Both the position numbers and the translations under genes were made by a program. From Adenanthera pavonina (lineage: Eukaryota > Streptophyta > Magnoliopsida > Fabales > Fabaceae), in NCBI GenBank assembly GCA_026686845.1, contig JAIVEN010000002.1:26076001-26140000 (forward strand): 64,000 bases of DNA, read 5' to 3'. The notes below the pieces were generated by a model. That model was not told the DNA's origin. It searched no databases and was given only the letters and a program-made list of their open reading frames with translations. Below, in pieces: positions 12,229 to 24,308 of this stretch (the first letter of the stretch is position 1; each line of letters begins with the position of its first letter).

Positions 12229-13765
12229 AACTTTGTTAAAAGTATAAAAAAAGAATTGAAAGAATATAAAAAGAAAAAGGACACGAGCCCAGAAAAATAA
12301 TTTTGTGAGAAAGGTCATACTATTAATCAATGTATAAAAAACTGGATCAAACTAGATCGGCCGGTTTGACCGGTTGAATCAGGAACTAGTGTCAGGTTCA
12401 ATTTAGAAGAAAAGCAGAACCAGAGAAATATAAAACCAGTGAGAATCGGTCAAAAACTTGTTAAATCAAGCATAAACCATTGAAAAGTGGTTGTGAACCA
12501 ATTTAGAACCGGTTCGAATCGGTCAAATTTTTTAAATTTTTTTTTAGTTTTTAAGATAAAATAGTATTATTTTAGTACTAAATAACATTATTTTTTGTAT
12601 AATTTTTTTTATTTTTACATTATAATATTGTATAAACATTATTATGATACATAATTATTATTAATGATAAATTTATTTAACAAATAATATGAAAATAGAA
12701 TATTAGCTGATTATTTTGAATTCAAAATATGATTATAAATGAATGTTAACTTATTTAGATTTTAATATTAAGTTATGAAATTTATTAATAATATTTTTTA
12801 ATAACATATAACATATAGAATTTAAAAAAATTATTAATTTTATTACTATTAGTTTAATTAAGATTCAACCACAGTTGAACTATTGAACCTTGAATCAGTA
12901 ATTTGACTGATTCAATAACTAGTCCGATTTTTAATACTTTGCTATTCACAACTATATCCCATTTGGTTTGTTTACATGTCATATGAAGGGATATAAATGA
13001 GTTTACATTAAGGGAATTACTGTGTATGATTTGCCAAAACACATGTAATTCAGATTGCATGTGTGAAATTAATTTCAGGCTAACATATAAATGGCTTCAT
13101 ATCAAAAAACATACCTGTAAATGAAATAAAAAATACCATAATACCATTTACAAAGAATATAAAAAATAAATTCATTTCATATCTCCTTTAATATTATGCC
13201 AAATAAACTCTCATATATTTTATTTATATTCTTTTTTATTACATCTCATAACATCCTATTAGTTGAATCAAATAGCCTGCTGCTATTGAATATTTCAGCT
13301 CCTTCTAATTTTGATATGTTATATTGATATTGATGTTACAAAGAAAATGGTGTTTTTTATTTGGGCTGAATAAGGCCTATTATTATATGTTGGGCCTCTA
13401 AGCCCATATTAGTTTTCCATACCTAACTGGGCTTTACAAACAGGACCATCAAGTACTTTTTTTTCCCCAACAAAATCAGGATGATCCTCGAGCCTCCATT
13501 TTTTTCTTGGACCAGGTGGGAAATCATGGTTTGAATAACATGCATTTCAAAAACTTAGTAGCCCAAAACTGCAAAATAGCTATTTGGCCCAAAAAAATTG
13601 CCAGTTACTTTGCTTCTATATTTTATAGTGAATATTGATATTGATTCTCGACGAGAAATGTTGCATAGTAAGACTAGGAATTTTTTTCATAGCGTTGTTA
13701 CTCTTTGCAACAAATCCCCAGCCCCAACCAACTGAGCATAAACCTTCATTTGTAAGGAACACTAA
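12229..13765. other. Spacer, first duplicated block, with two further MITE-like insertions
   Basis: No gene seen. 12229-12330 and 13290-13760 match 48360-48780 and 22570-22700 (shared 'gggctgaataagg', 'tgggc..ctaagccc', 'ggaccatcaa'). About 12335-12945 is an AT-rich insertion beginning 'aaaaactggatcaaac', with repeated 'ccggttt/gaaccggtt' motifs. About 12957-13275 is another, beginning 'cccatttggtttg' and ending 'gaatcaaatagcc'. Neither insertion is in the paralogous spacers. Confidence 0.5.
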
Positions 13766-14144
13766 GGGTTAGTTGGGTTTGCAGTTATATAAAAATAAAT
13801 TAGAATAAATAAAATTTATAAAAATGAAGTTTGATAAAAGTAAGTTTCTTATAAGTTGTTAAGTTTTTTTTTTCCAAAACCATAGTTTGACTAAAAATTT
13901 ATTTAGATAATAAGAGTTCAAAGTACTTTTAAATGTATAATACAAAGTTAGAATATTCTTCCTTTTCCAAAACTATGGTTTTACTAACAGAAAAATAATT
14001 ATCTCTCTTATTTTTTAAAATCATAGTTTGATTCACTTTTCATTTTTTAAAAAGACAATTTGTACTTGACCAAACAGATCTTCTTAAAAAAATTATGGTT
14101 AAAAATTATAGTTTGATTTTGAAAAAAATAAACCAAATAGGCCA
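13766..14144. mobile_element. Tourist-like MITE, 379 bp
   Basis: The ends are GGGTTAGTTGGGTTTG and, reading inward from the right, TGGCCTATTTGGTTTATT. TAA duplications lie at 13763-13765 and 14145-14147. The interior resembles the element at 18012-18394, sharing 'aaaaataaagttt', 'ttccaaaacca' and 'aaaaagacaatttgtact', so the two belong to one family. Confidence 0.65.
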
Positions 14145-14147
14145 TAA

Positions 14148-15270
14148 GCAATATAGGTCATGTAAATAGTACCAATTTCATGTTCCTTGGGCCAAACAAC
14201 TGGAGCACAACCTATTGTCAAAATAGATAAACCCAACAAGAAGCAAAGAATCCAATTGGTGATGAAGAGGCAAAATTTACACCGATAATTTTTATATCTT
14301 GAAAAAATTAGTCTTTAATTATTAATTAAAGATACTTTGATACTCACCAAAAGAAAAAAGAATCCAGTTGAACAAGGAGGAAGAAGAAAAAACAAGTAAA
14401 AGTAATGGAGAGTCAATATCAATATATATATATATATATATAATCAAATCTATAAAAAGGTACACTATTTACTAATCATAAGCAATGACTTTAAATTCCG
14501 TACAACACGGATGGCACACTCCTAGTTTTGCAGTAACATACTCCACTCCTAGACAAGCAATCATTCCTGGGGCATTGCATTATACAAAACCATTCCATTT
14601 CTCCACTTCATTCAAGTGTGGCACTGTTGAATCCTCGCATAGATGAAGCCACCTGACTTTATGTAACGATGAATACTTCTACTTTTACCTTTTTCACTTG
14701 GGAGTATTAATTAATACACTAATTTTTTAGCGAATGCAAATATAGATTCTCACTATATATGTTATCAATATATATATATATAGATGCTCACTGTATTGAC
14801 AACAAATATTGCCTGTTTTGAATGATTCATAATTCATGTATTTTTTCTAATAATTATTTTCTAAATTTGTAATTAAAAAAATATTTCGTCGAGTATTTTG
14901 ATTTATCTAAAACAAAAAATATGAAAACCTTTAAAAAAAATAAATCATTCATATTAAATTTAAACAATTCAAAATTGTCAAAAAATCAATGAACACAGTA
15001 CATGCTATATTAAATTATTGTTGATAGCCAAAAAGCAAAGCAAAAAAGAAAAAAAATTGCATTCCATACATACTAAATGATTTTTTAGATTCTTTTACCA
15101 ACGTTTTCTTTCTTGTAATCTCTGATGTTGGTTTAGTGTATGGGAAAAAAAAATCTCAACCCTAACCCTCTTCTTCCACCCATCATTACTCTACCAGTTC
15201 TCCTCTTCATCATCCGGAGCCCCGTTTTGTGTTGTAGGATTTTCTTACCAATAACCAAACCCTGATCACC
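14148..15270. repeat. Duplicated spacer, copy of 49940-51470
   Basis: Long colinear similarity to 49940-51470, for example 'caagaagcaa', 'cattccattt', 'ttcattcaagtgtggcactg', 'caacaaatattgcctgttt' and 'taatctctgatgttggtt'. A shorter third copy is at 20960-21030. It holds an (AT)n run at 14423-14442 and no recognisable gene. At 14500 this copy lacks the two MITEs present at 50371 and 50595. Confidence 0.7.
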
Positions 15271-15273
15271 ACC

Positions 15274-15450
15274 ATGAACGCCTCCCTCGACCATTATCCG
15301 TACTCATCCTCTCGAGGAGCCAACTCCATCTCCGCAGAAAACTCGCCATCACCAGTTCGGACCATCTTACAACTTCCAGCCAAAGCATCAGCCTCTTCCG
15401 ACGTGGGCGCCGGAATAGCCCTACTCACCTCTCCACTGGTCGCCATTAGC
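15274..15450. other. Unidentified GC-rich island with open frames on both strands
   Basis: This short stretch is much richer in G and C than its flanks. On the plus strand a frame opens at 15274 (MNASLDHYPYSS...). On the minus strand a frame of 50 residues runs from the ATG at 15446 to a stop at 15294 (starting MATSGEVSRAIPAPTSEEAD). I recognise neither. At 15451 it passes directly into sequence matching the inside of the MITE-like unit at 54523. It could be a captured exon fragment or the decayed first exon of a lost gene. Confidence 0.3.
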
Positions 15451-15960
15451 AATGGTTTTCAAAAACAAGAAAATATAATGTTGTCCCAAAGAATAAAAAT
15501 TACAAAATAACTTTTAAATGTGATGAACACTGATTTACTAAAAAAATTGATAACAAGGAAGCTATCAGTTTTCATTAATTGCATATTTGTAAATATATAC
15601 AAATCTAGAACCCCTATTGTCGTATATGCACAAAGTTTTAAAACCTATTTTGTGGTGTTTTTGTTTTTTAAAAAAAAGCTTTTTTTTGAGAATATTTTTA
15701 TTTTATAGAACAAATAACTGAAATACTAGTTCAAGTTTACGTGCAATCTATTTAGAAATAAATTCCAATAATCAAGAATAAAGATGCCATAAACCTGTAA
15801 AATTAACACCAATTACATTGAGAAATAATCAGATACCCATGTAAGAGCATATTCAAATTTTTTAAGATTATATAATTTAAATTTAATAAGTTATAATTTA
15901 ACAATGACATTTTCATTAAAAATACATTAATGTATAAATAAATGCACTGCCAACTTGCAA
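15451..15960 (-). pseudogene. Fragment of a duplicated fibrillin gene (intron plus a trace of exon 2)
   Basis: 15451-15725 matches the MITE-like unit in a fibrillin intron at 54523-54815. 15747 down to about 15730 keeps the splice acceptor and the first residues (IARKL) of fibrillin exon 2. 15750-15960 matches intron 1 at 55000-55210. Most of exon 2, about 170 bp in the intact gene, is deleted at the join near 15725. This is a non-functional relic of the gene at 52021-56783. Confidence 0.75.
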
Positions 15961-17100
15961 CTTGTCTTCATTTGATTGTCAACTTGCATTTTTTCCAGAG
16001 ATGCTCACCTGCAAAGAGATCCTTCGAATGATTCTGAACCTACCCATGATCTTTGATTAGGTAAGTTCAATCTTTTCATTATAAATTTACGATTGGAGTT
16101 TTAGGCAGTCAACGGATTCTGATTAGAAATGAACTGCTTCCTTTCAAAAGTCCTTCTTATTTAACGATTTCTAAGTTTCAAAATTTCCCTTCTTTTTTTC
16201 ATAACCATAACATAACCTTTCATGCATGAAGGTTGTTGCTTACTTAACCATTTAATTATGTATGAAATTAAAGTTGTGGCACAATGAAGACAGTTCAAAT
16301 CTTTGACTACATATTTGTTCAGTCAGTCACGCGGCTCCTGTTCCATAACCTTTATTTTCTTCTCCTAATTTCTCCTATATATGTGTCCGTCCGCTTTTCT
16401 TCTTCTTTTTTTTTTTCTAGAAATATAAAAGTGAGATATATATATATATATATATAAGAGACCGGTAAACAAAGTAGTGTTATATATATATTTCAGAGAA
16501 ATCGAAACGCTAAAATAAACGAACAACGAAAATGTGTGGACATGGCGATGGTAACCCTAATACTTTGGACTGATCCTTAATCAAATAGGTAACCTTTAAT
16601 ATTTCATTGTCTTGGATAATTTAATATGTCTTGGACGTTTAATATTCAATAAAGTTCAAACATAAGTAACATTCCCATGTGTTATAACATATTAATTAAA
16701 GCTATACATAAATAAAAATATACATTGCAACATGTGTTACAATAAATAAATGAGTATATTATAATGCTAATGGAGCCAACTCATGAGTTGAGGGAGTTAA
16801 TTATTGGTTTGTATAAGTATCTAAAGAGTGAGATTAAAAGGTCTTTATATATGCGTTAATGTTCGTTAATGTCAAAGTCGCACTTAATTAAAATAAATGG
16901 TGCCTTTGGTTGACTCCATTGGAACATTAATAATTAGAATATATAACTAACTTGACACGATCAATATGTGTGCGCTAGTCATGAGACCAAATTTTTCGTC
17001 ACGCAGCTATTAAAATCAAATCAAAATGCATTTTGTTACAATCAAACTCCTTACCGCATGCTAACAAGTAGGGTCAAAGTCACAGTAATCCAAATTTGAC
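15961..17100. other. Duplicated spacer downstream of the first ELO-like copy
   Basis: No gene seen. 16140-16260 matches 21165-21250, 16380-16600 matches 22790-23060, 16260-16340 matches 42185-42300, and 16845-17000 matches 40165-40290. An (AT)n run lies at 16437-16456. The blocks are in the same order relative to the ELO copies. Confidence 0.6.
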
Positions 17101-17131
17101 ATAGGTGGACCAGCAACTCTGGATCAAAAGC

Positions 17132-17920
17132 TTATATGCTTTTCCTATAGTTCTTTTTGTGGAAGTCGACGAAGAGAACCAAAAGAGAAGCATAGAAAAT
17201 CACGTTGAAACTCCATGCCCAAACTCCGGAGCAACCCGACCTGGAAAAGTGGTAGTACAGCATGAGACTCAAAACCACAAAGCTGCCGTAAAATTGCGCA
17301 ATCTGGCAACCCGTGACGAACTTTTTCCACTTGGGACGCACACCAAGGGCGCATGATAGATAGTATCCGTACATTAGGACATGAACAGAGGCGTTGGTGA
17401 CCAGCACAATGGGAAACAGTGACTGTGAAGTCTCGAGAAAGATATAGCTCATGACGACGGCGGCGGCGTGCTGGAAGACGTGAAGGAACCTGAGGCGATG
17501 ATTGGAGTTCGCGAGGATGATCAGGAGAGTATCGGCGAATCCCAGAATTTTCGACATATTGAATACATAGGCCCAGAAGAACATGGGACCGGAGGCGGTA
17601 GTGTGAGGTGGAATTCATATAACCCAGTGAAAGTCAGGGGCGTGGGATAACACAGAGACGAGGCAACCGAAGGCCATGATGAAGGCAAGTGCGAGGACGA
17701 GGCAGTTATAGACGGCCGCGATTGGTTTGAGGATGACAGGAGGAATCGGACGGGGAAAGAGACGACGGAGAAAGAAGGTGAAGCTGATATAAGATAACAC
17801 GGTCGTAATGAGGAATTTACGAGAAGAAGCTGGGGTTTCGTTTGGGACCCATTTAAATTTTGCAATAATTTCCTTCGCTAACAAGTAGTCTAAATGTGTT
17901 ATTGCCCCTTTCTCTTCCAT
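17132..17920 (-). pseudogene. ELO/GNS1-SUR4-type fatty acid elongase, copy 1, nonsense-disrupted
   Basis: An intronless relative of the ER condensing enzymes that extend very-long-chain acyl-CoAs. One frame runs from the ATG at 17920 to 17132 apart from a single in-frame TGA at 17617-17615 (codon 102), where the other two copies have Cys in IICIPPHTPP. Downstream the ELO landmarks continue: SKILGFADT (KxxExxDT with Glu replaced by Gly), FLHVFQH (the catalytic HxxHH box with Gln for the third-last position) and NASVHVLMYGYY. Two catalytic-motif changes plus the stop make it a pseudogene. A shorter protein starting at 17584 is possible but would lack the first membrane spans. Confidence 0.85.
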
Positions 17921-18011
17921 AATATGAGGCGGAGGCTAGGCGGCGCCGGTGATGGAGGTTGAAGGAGATGAGAGGAGAGTGGGACTTAGAATGGATGTGG
18001 AGGTAATCTAA

Positions 18012-18394
18012 GGCCCAGTTTGGTTATTAGTTTTGTAAAATTAAATTAAGATAAATAAAAGTTTGTAAAAATAAAGTTTAGATAAAATAAATTTGCTATA
18101 AATTATTATGTTTGAATATTTTTTTGTAAAATTAAATTTGACAAAAAAATCTGTTTGGATGATAAGGGTTAAAAATACTTTTAGATGTATAATATAGAGT
18201 AAATTTGCTTTTCATTTTTCAAAATTCACGATTTGTTAAAGGAAAAATAACTTTTTTCTTCCTCTTCCAAAACCATAATTTAACCAATTTTTCATTTTTC
18301 AAAAAGACAGTTTGTATTTGATCAAACACATATTTTTAAAAAATCATGATTAAAAATCATGATTTTTTTTTTCCAAAATAAGAACCAAACAGGG
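18012..18394. mobile_element. Tourist-like MITE just upstream of ELO copy 1
   Basis: Inverted ends GGCCCAGTTTGGTTATT and CCCTGTTTGGTTCTTATT (reading inward), 383 bp. TAA precedes the left end and TGA follows the right, so the target duplication is imperfect. ELO copy 2 has the uninterrupted site ('aatctaagtggaatc' near 24202), which confirms an insertion. Same family as 13766-14144. Confidence 0.65.
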
Positions 18395-20085
18395 TGAAAT
18401 CAACTTAATGGGATGCTTTGTCAGAGTTACAAGGCTATTTAAAGTTAAGGAAACATAGGGCATGAGAATAAGCGGCGTTCAGATCTGAGCCAACAGCGCC
18501 ATCACACGGCCTACATAGAATCGTCCCCGGCCGGTGTTGCTAGAGGCTAACTGAAATGAGGTTAAAATATAAGAGAACAAAAATTAAAGGGAAAAATATA
18601 AAAGAATATAGACAGGGTTGATAGTTTGTCTATATTCATCCTTAATTTTTCTCCTAGTTTTCACCTTCTTAATTTTTTTTTCTCATTTCAAACAAAGTGT
18701 TAAAAGGAAGAAAATTCCATTTAAATCATTATCATTCATTTTCACATGCAATCTCGGCTACATCGGATAAATTACTCAACTAACTATCTCTTAAGACAAA
18801 CGCTCTATTGTTCATCAGTCATAGTCTTTGGGAGTGAGCATTTCATTTAAATTAAGTAGATCCTAGATAGATACCCAGTGCAATGCAAGGGATTTTTAAG
18901 CAATATTGTTCCATTAATATTTTAAAATTTTATTCAAATGTATAATTTTTTATTATATTGATCATTCAAATAAATTTTATTAAAAAATGAAATTTAATAA
19001 TCTCTTGATCCGTCCAATAGAAAAAATAATAACTTGAAAAAATGATAATAGGAGAATAATTTAATTAAAAATTTGTATCAATTTCTTTAATATTTAAATT
19101 ATGTCAAAAAATCTAAAAAATAAAAAAATGTAAAAAAAAGGACATAACACATAGCAATACTATTAATTTTGTTATTTACATAAATATAAAGAATAATTTT
19201 TCATCATTAGCAATGGGCCGGGTATATAAGGATTATGCAAAAAAAAAAAAAGATGATATATTTAAAGATTTAAATGGAAAATTTTTTGGACAAATAATTA
19301 GGGTTAACTAACACACAATTGGTTAAACCAGAAGATTAGAAGCCAAATATCATAACATTTCCTCATTATTATAAAAATTATTAGAATTGTTAATTGTTGG
19401 TTATACCCATAGAACTACGTTCTTTTATTTTTTATTTTTTTCCGGTGTCTATATGTATGAGATGGTGGAATGATAACCTTCAAAAGCTTTCTTCATAATT
19501 TCTTCAATCCATAACATGGATCAGGCCGCAGTGACGATATTTTAAGGAACCACCCTGTACCCATAATTAAATTAGAGCGTAAAAGAAATAAGTTTGTTAA
19601 ACTCCAAAAGAATTGGCAAAAATGTAAATGTTAAGCAAAGTAATTATGACAAATCAAATATATATATATATATATATTTACCCTTAGCAATGACATCGCC
19701 ACCACTATTCTATTTTTTTTTAAAGAGAATAAACAACTTGTAGTAAATAATTTATGACATGACCAAAACATTGAATTCTTACGTGGCCAAAACATTGAAT
19801 TCTTAACGTCAGGACGACTTGGAATCAACACGAAGAATACGCGTATTCAGTGACAACCTACGAAAAGTACATTCATAATAATCATGCTACAACCAAACCA
19901 AGTAATGTTAATTTGGAATAATTCAAAATTTGACCAACCTGACTTATAATTGCAGATCTTCATTTTCCATCCTCCCCCATCGTGACCAACCGCTGATTAA
20001 AGGACTACTTCACTTTACTTTGTGCAGAATAATTGGAGGTCTAATGAAACTTGAAAGTAATTAAGTCCCGGAAAACTTCATTGGG
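18395..20085. repeat. Duplicated spacer, matching 24215-25560 and 27900-29160
   Basis: No gene seen. Three colinear copies share 'atgggatgctttg', 'aaatataaagaataatttttcatcattagcaat', 'cacacaattggt' and 'ttcaaatgctttctt'-like text. At 18876-18903 a hairpin 'cccagtgcaatgcaaggg' followed by an AT-rich tail resembles a decayed Helitron 3' end. (AT)n at 19658-19676. Confidence 0.6.
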
Positions 20086-20512
20086 AAAACCAAAGAAAAA
20101 TCCCAAAACATACAAATAATTATTAAAAAGTCTGAAAATCTTAAAAAATTATACCCAAATCTCATTGGTGTAAAATCTTGAGAAATGAGTATAAAAAACT
20201 TTATTGTTAAGTATAAAATCATGGAACATGGATATAAAACATTGGAATATGATTTCATACTCAATAATGAAAACTTTTTATACTTGTTTTTTTGGATTTT
20301 ACACCAATGGGACTTAGGTATAGTTTAATATTGAATCACAATTTTATACTTAATAATGAAGTTTTTTATACTTTTTTTTCTAGATTTTACAAAAAAATAC
20401 TTATTTTCCGGAATTTTACACCAATGAGATTTAGATGTAATTTTTTAGGATTTTGGGACTTTTTAATAATTATTTTCATATTTTGTGATTTTTCTGTGAT
20501 TTTTCATTTTTT
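20085..20512. repeat. Foldback (long inverted repeat) element
   Basis: Two arms of about 200 bp are imperfect reverse complements meeting near 20290. The left arm has 'aataattattaaaaagtct', 'aaatctcattggtgtaaaat' and 'gagtataaaaaacttt'; the right arm carries the same in reverse order. The transcript would fold into a long hairpin. A related AT-rich palindrome lies at about 60480-60725. No coding capacity. Confidence 0.6.
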
Positions 20513-23100
20513 TTTTACCTGGCATCCATGCGTGGTTGGAATAACATACGTTTCAAAAAAAAAATTTAGCACAAACAGTAAATTAACTATTTGGCCAGAT
20601 GAAATAGCGTTTCTTATTTTGCTTCTCTATGTTAAATTGATATTTGATTTTGGATGAGAAGTCAAGTACTGCATCGTCAGCTCCAACTGCGCATAAACCT
20701 TAATTCGCAAATTGTAAGGACCACTTGGCCATATGGCTCAAGCAAATAGTACCTTTTTCATGCTTCTTGGGCCAAATAAACAGGAAGCAATTAAATAATT
20801 CAGTCAAAAGCAACGAAGAATCAGTCTTAATATACTCCTTCACATCCTAAATATAAGATATTTTATAAAAATATTATTTAATCTTAAATATAAAATATCT
20901 TATGAAATTATCTGGTATATTAATTATTCATTCTTAACTCCACGACAGGAGCAGCCCTGCCCGGGGGCATTATACAAAACCATTCCATTTATACATTTCA
21001 TTCAAGTGTGGCACTGTTGAACCCTCGCATCGAGGAAGCCACGTTACTTGCACTTCATGAGGTTTATGAATTGTCCACGAACATATTTTCTCAACGAACA
21101 AGAAAGATATGTGAATGTGGGATAAAAGGATGTACGAGGTCAAATTTATGAATTGTCCACGTTATTTAAGGATTTCCAAGTTTCAAATTTTCCCTCTTTT
21201 TTTTCATAACCATAACCTTTCATGTGTAAAGGTTGTTGATTGCTTACTTAACCAGTTGATTATATAGGTGTGTTTGGGGGTGACATTTCCTACGTTACCT
21301 CTAGATATCCTATTATATGATGTAGGAAAAACAAATAACACTTGTATTTGATATAAACGTAATGATGGAGAAACAAAGATGCGGAAAATAAAGAAGAAAT
21401 TTGAAAGTCCAACTTTTATTAATTTTTTCTTTAATTCTAACTAATCTGGCAGTGAAAATAAAGGAAAATAATGTAAAATATTGTCAACGGTGAATAATAC
21501 ATACAAAATTTTCTTTTACCAATGTCCCTCCTTCTATTTGAAGTTTTCTCAATATCAACAACTTAGGAAGTAGGTTGGCAAAAAACAAAAAAAAGTAATT
21601 AGGAAATTGAGTTATAATACTGGACAATTAAAATATTTGATGGCATTTTGATCATAATTTTCTCATTGGATTGAGACATTTCAGAATTTGTTAAAATGTA
21701 TTAATTTTGTTAGTCTTATCAAATGTGTACCATATCTCCCAGTCCACCTTCTTAGTCCTATTCAATATGTAGCTTAATTTTGAGGGCAAGAAAGAAAATT
21801 ATGAAAAAGCCGTTGCTCAAATTTGAATGATGTACTTCCCAAAATAGTTTGCCCTGGTCATGAGAAAAGTAAGTTAGTGGCATTATATAATGGTAATTCA
21901 TTTTGTTTGATTTAAATAGTGGCGGTAATTTTTTGGTTTCTTTTCTTTTCTTTTTGATACGAAGGACTGTCATTAAACACTAAGAGAAATTATTCAAAAA
22001 AAGAGGAAATAAAAGATCTTGGTGCAAAATCATAAGATAAATTAGTTTTTACGTGTCAGAAAATGCAAAAGTATATTATATTATATGCAAGCAATATTGC
22101 CCGATGAGAAATTTTGACTGCGAACTCCTCTATGGTCTGATGTTTTTATTACCTGCAAAATTGGAAGTCAAATTTGTTAGCATATACTGTGATAATAGTT
22201 TCTATGGAGGTTATATATATATAAAATAAAAAATTTTAAATCTGAATCGTTCAACTTACATTTGGACAATCTAGATCTCATCTTAACGATTTGTTAACCT
22301 TGGAAGACGCTGTGTGACAACATTTGTTAACAATTTACTCAGTGATATGAAATATACAAAGATTCTTAGCCCCTAATCTTGAGCACTGAGACCATCAATT
22401 ATTTTGGTTTTTTTACCGTCCAATTGGGATAATTACTCCGAGCAAATGCACATTTGGAATATGAAAGGCTGTTAACTATGCATTTTTACATCACTAAGTT
22501 AAAAAAAAAAGAGTAATACTAGATTAAATTAAAATTAAAAGTTTTGTGAAAATCGTATATATTTCTTTAATATTTAAACTTTGATAAAAGTATAGAAAAG
22601 AATTGAAAGAATATAAAAAGAAAAAGGACATGAAGCCCAATAAATGATTTTGTGAGAGGTCATGCTATTCACATATTGCAGCTCCTTTTAAATTTTACAC
22701 CCCATTCAATCCTTAATATATGACTTTTTTAACTGAATTAAGCTGATTAAGAATGAGAGTTCAAGTTAGTTAACTATCTCATATTCTTCTTATTTTCTCC
22801 TATGTCCGTCCGCTTTTCTTTTGATTTTTGTTTTTCTAGAAACATGAAAGTGAGAGATAAACTACTTCAAATTATATATATATATATATAATCTCAATAT
22901 AAGAGATCAAATTAACAAGAAGACGACCAGTAAACAAAGTAGTACTATATATTTCACAGAAATAGAAAGGCCTAAAGTAAACCAACGACGAAACAGTGTG
23001 GACATGCATGGTGATGATGACCCTAATACTTTGGACTGATCCTTCATTCGAATAGGTGACCTTTAGTAAATCAAATCAAAATGCATTCTGTTACGATGAA
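20513..23100. other. Duplicated spacer between ELO copies 1 and 2 with fibrillin traces
   Basis: No intact gene. 20520-20700 matches 48710-48830 and 49660-49740. 20820-20930 is a Stowaway-like unit ('catcctaaatataag'). 21040-21110 matches the fibrillin intron at 52610-52680. 21275-21370 matches 52060-52160 and includes a decayed copy of the last fibrillin exon. 21370-21570 matches 29630-30020. 22380-22700 matches 48180-48480. 22790-23060 matches 16380-16600. Confidence 0.6.
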
Positions 23101-23160
23101 ACTCCTTACTACATACTAAAAAGTAGGGTCAAAATCACAGTACCAAATTTGAAAAAATAG

Positions 23161-24117
23161 TTAGACACCCCCGTCATGGATTTGGATTCGGCACGTAACG
23201 TAATCCACGCACCCTGTACGTGGCCTGGGAGCTGTTTTTTTTTTTAAAGCAAAAAAAAAGAAAGAGGAGAGAGACGGAGAGTAGGGGGAGACACGCGCAG
23301 CGCCACGCACTGAAAGGGAACAAAGCTCATATGCTTTTCCTATAACTCTTTTTGTGGAAGTCGACGAAGAGAACCAAAAGAGAACCATAGAAACTACATT
23401 GAAACTCCATCCCCAAACTCCGGAGCAACCCGACCCGGAAAAGTGGTAGGACAGCATGAGGCTCAAAGGCACAAAGCTGCCATAAAATTGCGCGATCTGG
23501 CAATCCGTCACGAACTTCTTCCACTTGGGACGCATACCCAGGGCACGAGATAAATAGTATGCATACATTAGGATATGAACAGAGGCGTTGATGACCAGTA
23601 CAAAGGGAAACAGTGACTGCGAAGTCTCGAGCCAGATGTAGCACATGACGACGACGCCAGAGTGGTGGAAGACGTGGAGGAACGTGAGGCGATGATTGGA
23701 GGTCGCGAGGATGATCATGAGAGTATCCACGAATTCCAGAATCTTGGAGAGGTAGAAGATGTAGGCCCAGAAGAAAATGGGGCCGGAGGGAGGAGTGTGA
23801 GGAGGGATGCAGATGATCCAGTCAAGGTTAGGTGCATGGGATAGCGTGGAGACGAGGCAACCGAGCGCCATGATGATGGAGAGTAAGAGGAGGAAGCCGC
23901 TATGGACGGCTGCGATGGGTCTGAGGATGCGAGGAGATATGGGACGGTGGCGAAAGAGACGATGGAGAAAGCAGGTTAAACAGATGTAAGAGACGACGGC
24001 CGTGATGACAAATTGAGGAGAAGAAGCTGGGGTTTTGTTTGGGACCCATTTAAAGTTTTCAATAATTTCCTTCGCTAACAAATAGTCTGAATGTGTTATT
24101 GCCTCTTTCTCTTCCAT
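23161..24117 (-). CDS. ELO/GNS1-SUR4-type fatty acid elongase, copy 2, C-terminally frameshifted
   Basis: An intronless ELO-like membrane protein predicted to catalyse the condensation step of very-long-chain fatty acid elongation in the ER. The first ~241 residues are well kept: KILEFVDT (125-132), FLHVFHHSG with the catalytic HxxHH box (148-152), NASVHILMYAYY and TDCQIAQF. Compared with copies 1 and 3, one base is missing after the FNV codons (near 23395). The normal ending (LLVLFVDFHKKSYRKSI, still readable in the next frame down to 23327) is therefore replaced by an unrelated tail reaching 318 residues at 23161. The catalytic core is intact, but the last membrane span and the basic C-terminus are lost. 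It may be a recent pseudogene. Upstream sequence is shared with copy 1. Confidence 0.75.
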   Translation of the reverse strand: MEEKEAITHSDYLLAKEIIENFKWVPNKTPASSPQFVITAVVSYICLTCFLHRLFRHRPISPRILRPIAAVHSGFLLLLSIIMALGCLVSTLSHAPNLDWIICIPPHTPPSGPIFFWAYIFYLSKILEFVDTLMIILATSNHRLTFLHVFHHSGVVVMCYIWLETSQSLFPFVLVINASVHILMYAYYLSRALGMRPKWKKFVTDCQIAQFYGSFVPLSLMLSYHFSGSGCSGVWGWSFNVVSMVLFWFSSSTSTKRVIGKAYELCSLSVRGAARVSPYSPSLSSFFFFALKKKTAPRPRTGCVDYVTCRIQIHDGGV

Positions 24118-24308
24118 AATATGAGGCGGAGGCTAGGCGGCGCCGGCGATGGAGGTTGAAGGAGATGAGAGGAGAGTGGCACTTAGAATGGTTGTAGAGA
24201 GAATCTAAGTGGAATCAAGTGGGATGCTTTGTTTGAGTTACAAACCAGGGCTTTTAAAGTTGAGAAAACTTAGGGCACAAGGACCCGTGTGTGAGAGTGA
24301 ATACATAG

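Noticed and set aside
12495..12520. 'ggttcgaatc' resembling a tRNA T-arm
   Set aside because: It is one of several repeated 'ccggttcgaatcggt' words in an AT-rich insertion; no acceptor or anticodon stem fits. No tRNA or rRNA gene was recognised in the window.
17615..17617. TGA read as selenocysteine in ELO copy 1
   Set aside because: Land plants lack selenoprotein synthesis, and the same copy has damaged catalytic motifs, so a nonsense mutation is simpler.
17145..17618. Long alternative frames over the ELO copies (also at 17521-17865, 23327-23644, 40753-41046)
   Set aside because: They overlap the ELO frame in other phases and have no family resemblance, apart from the end of 23327-23644, which is the original C-terminus of copy 2.
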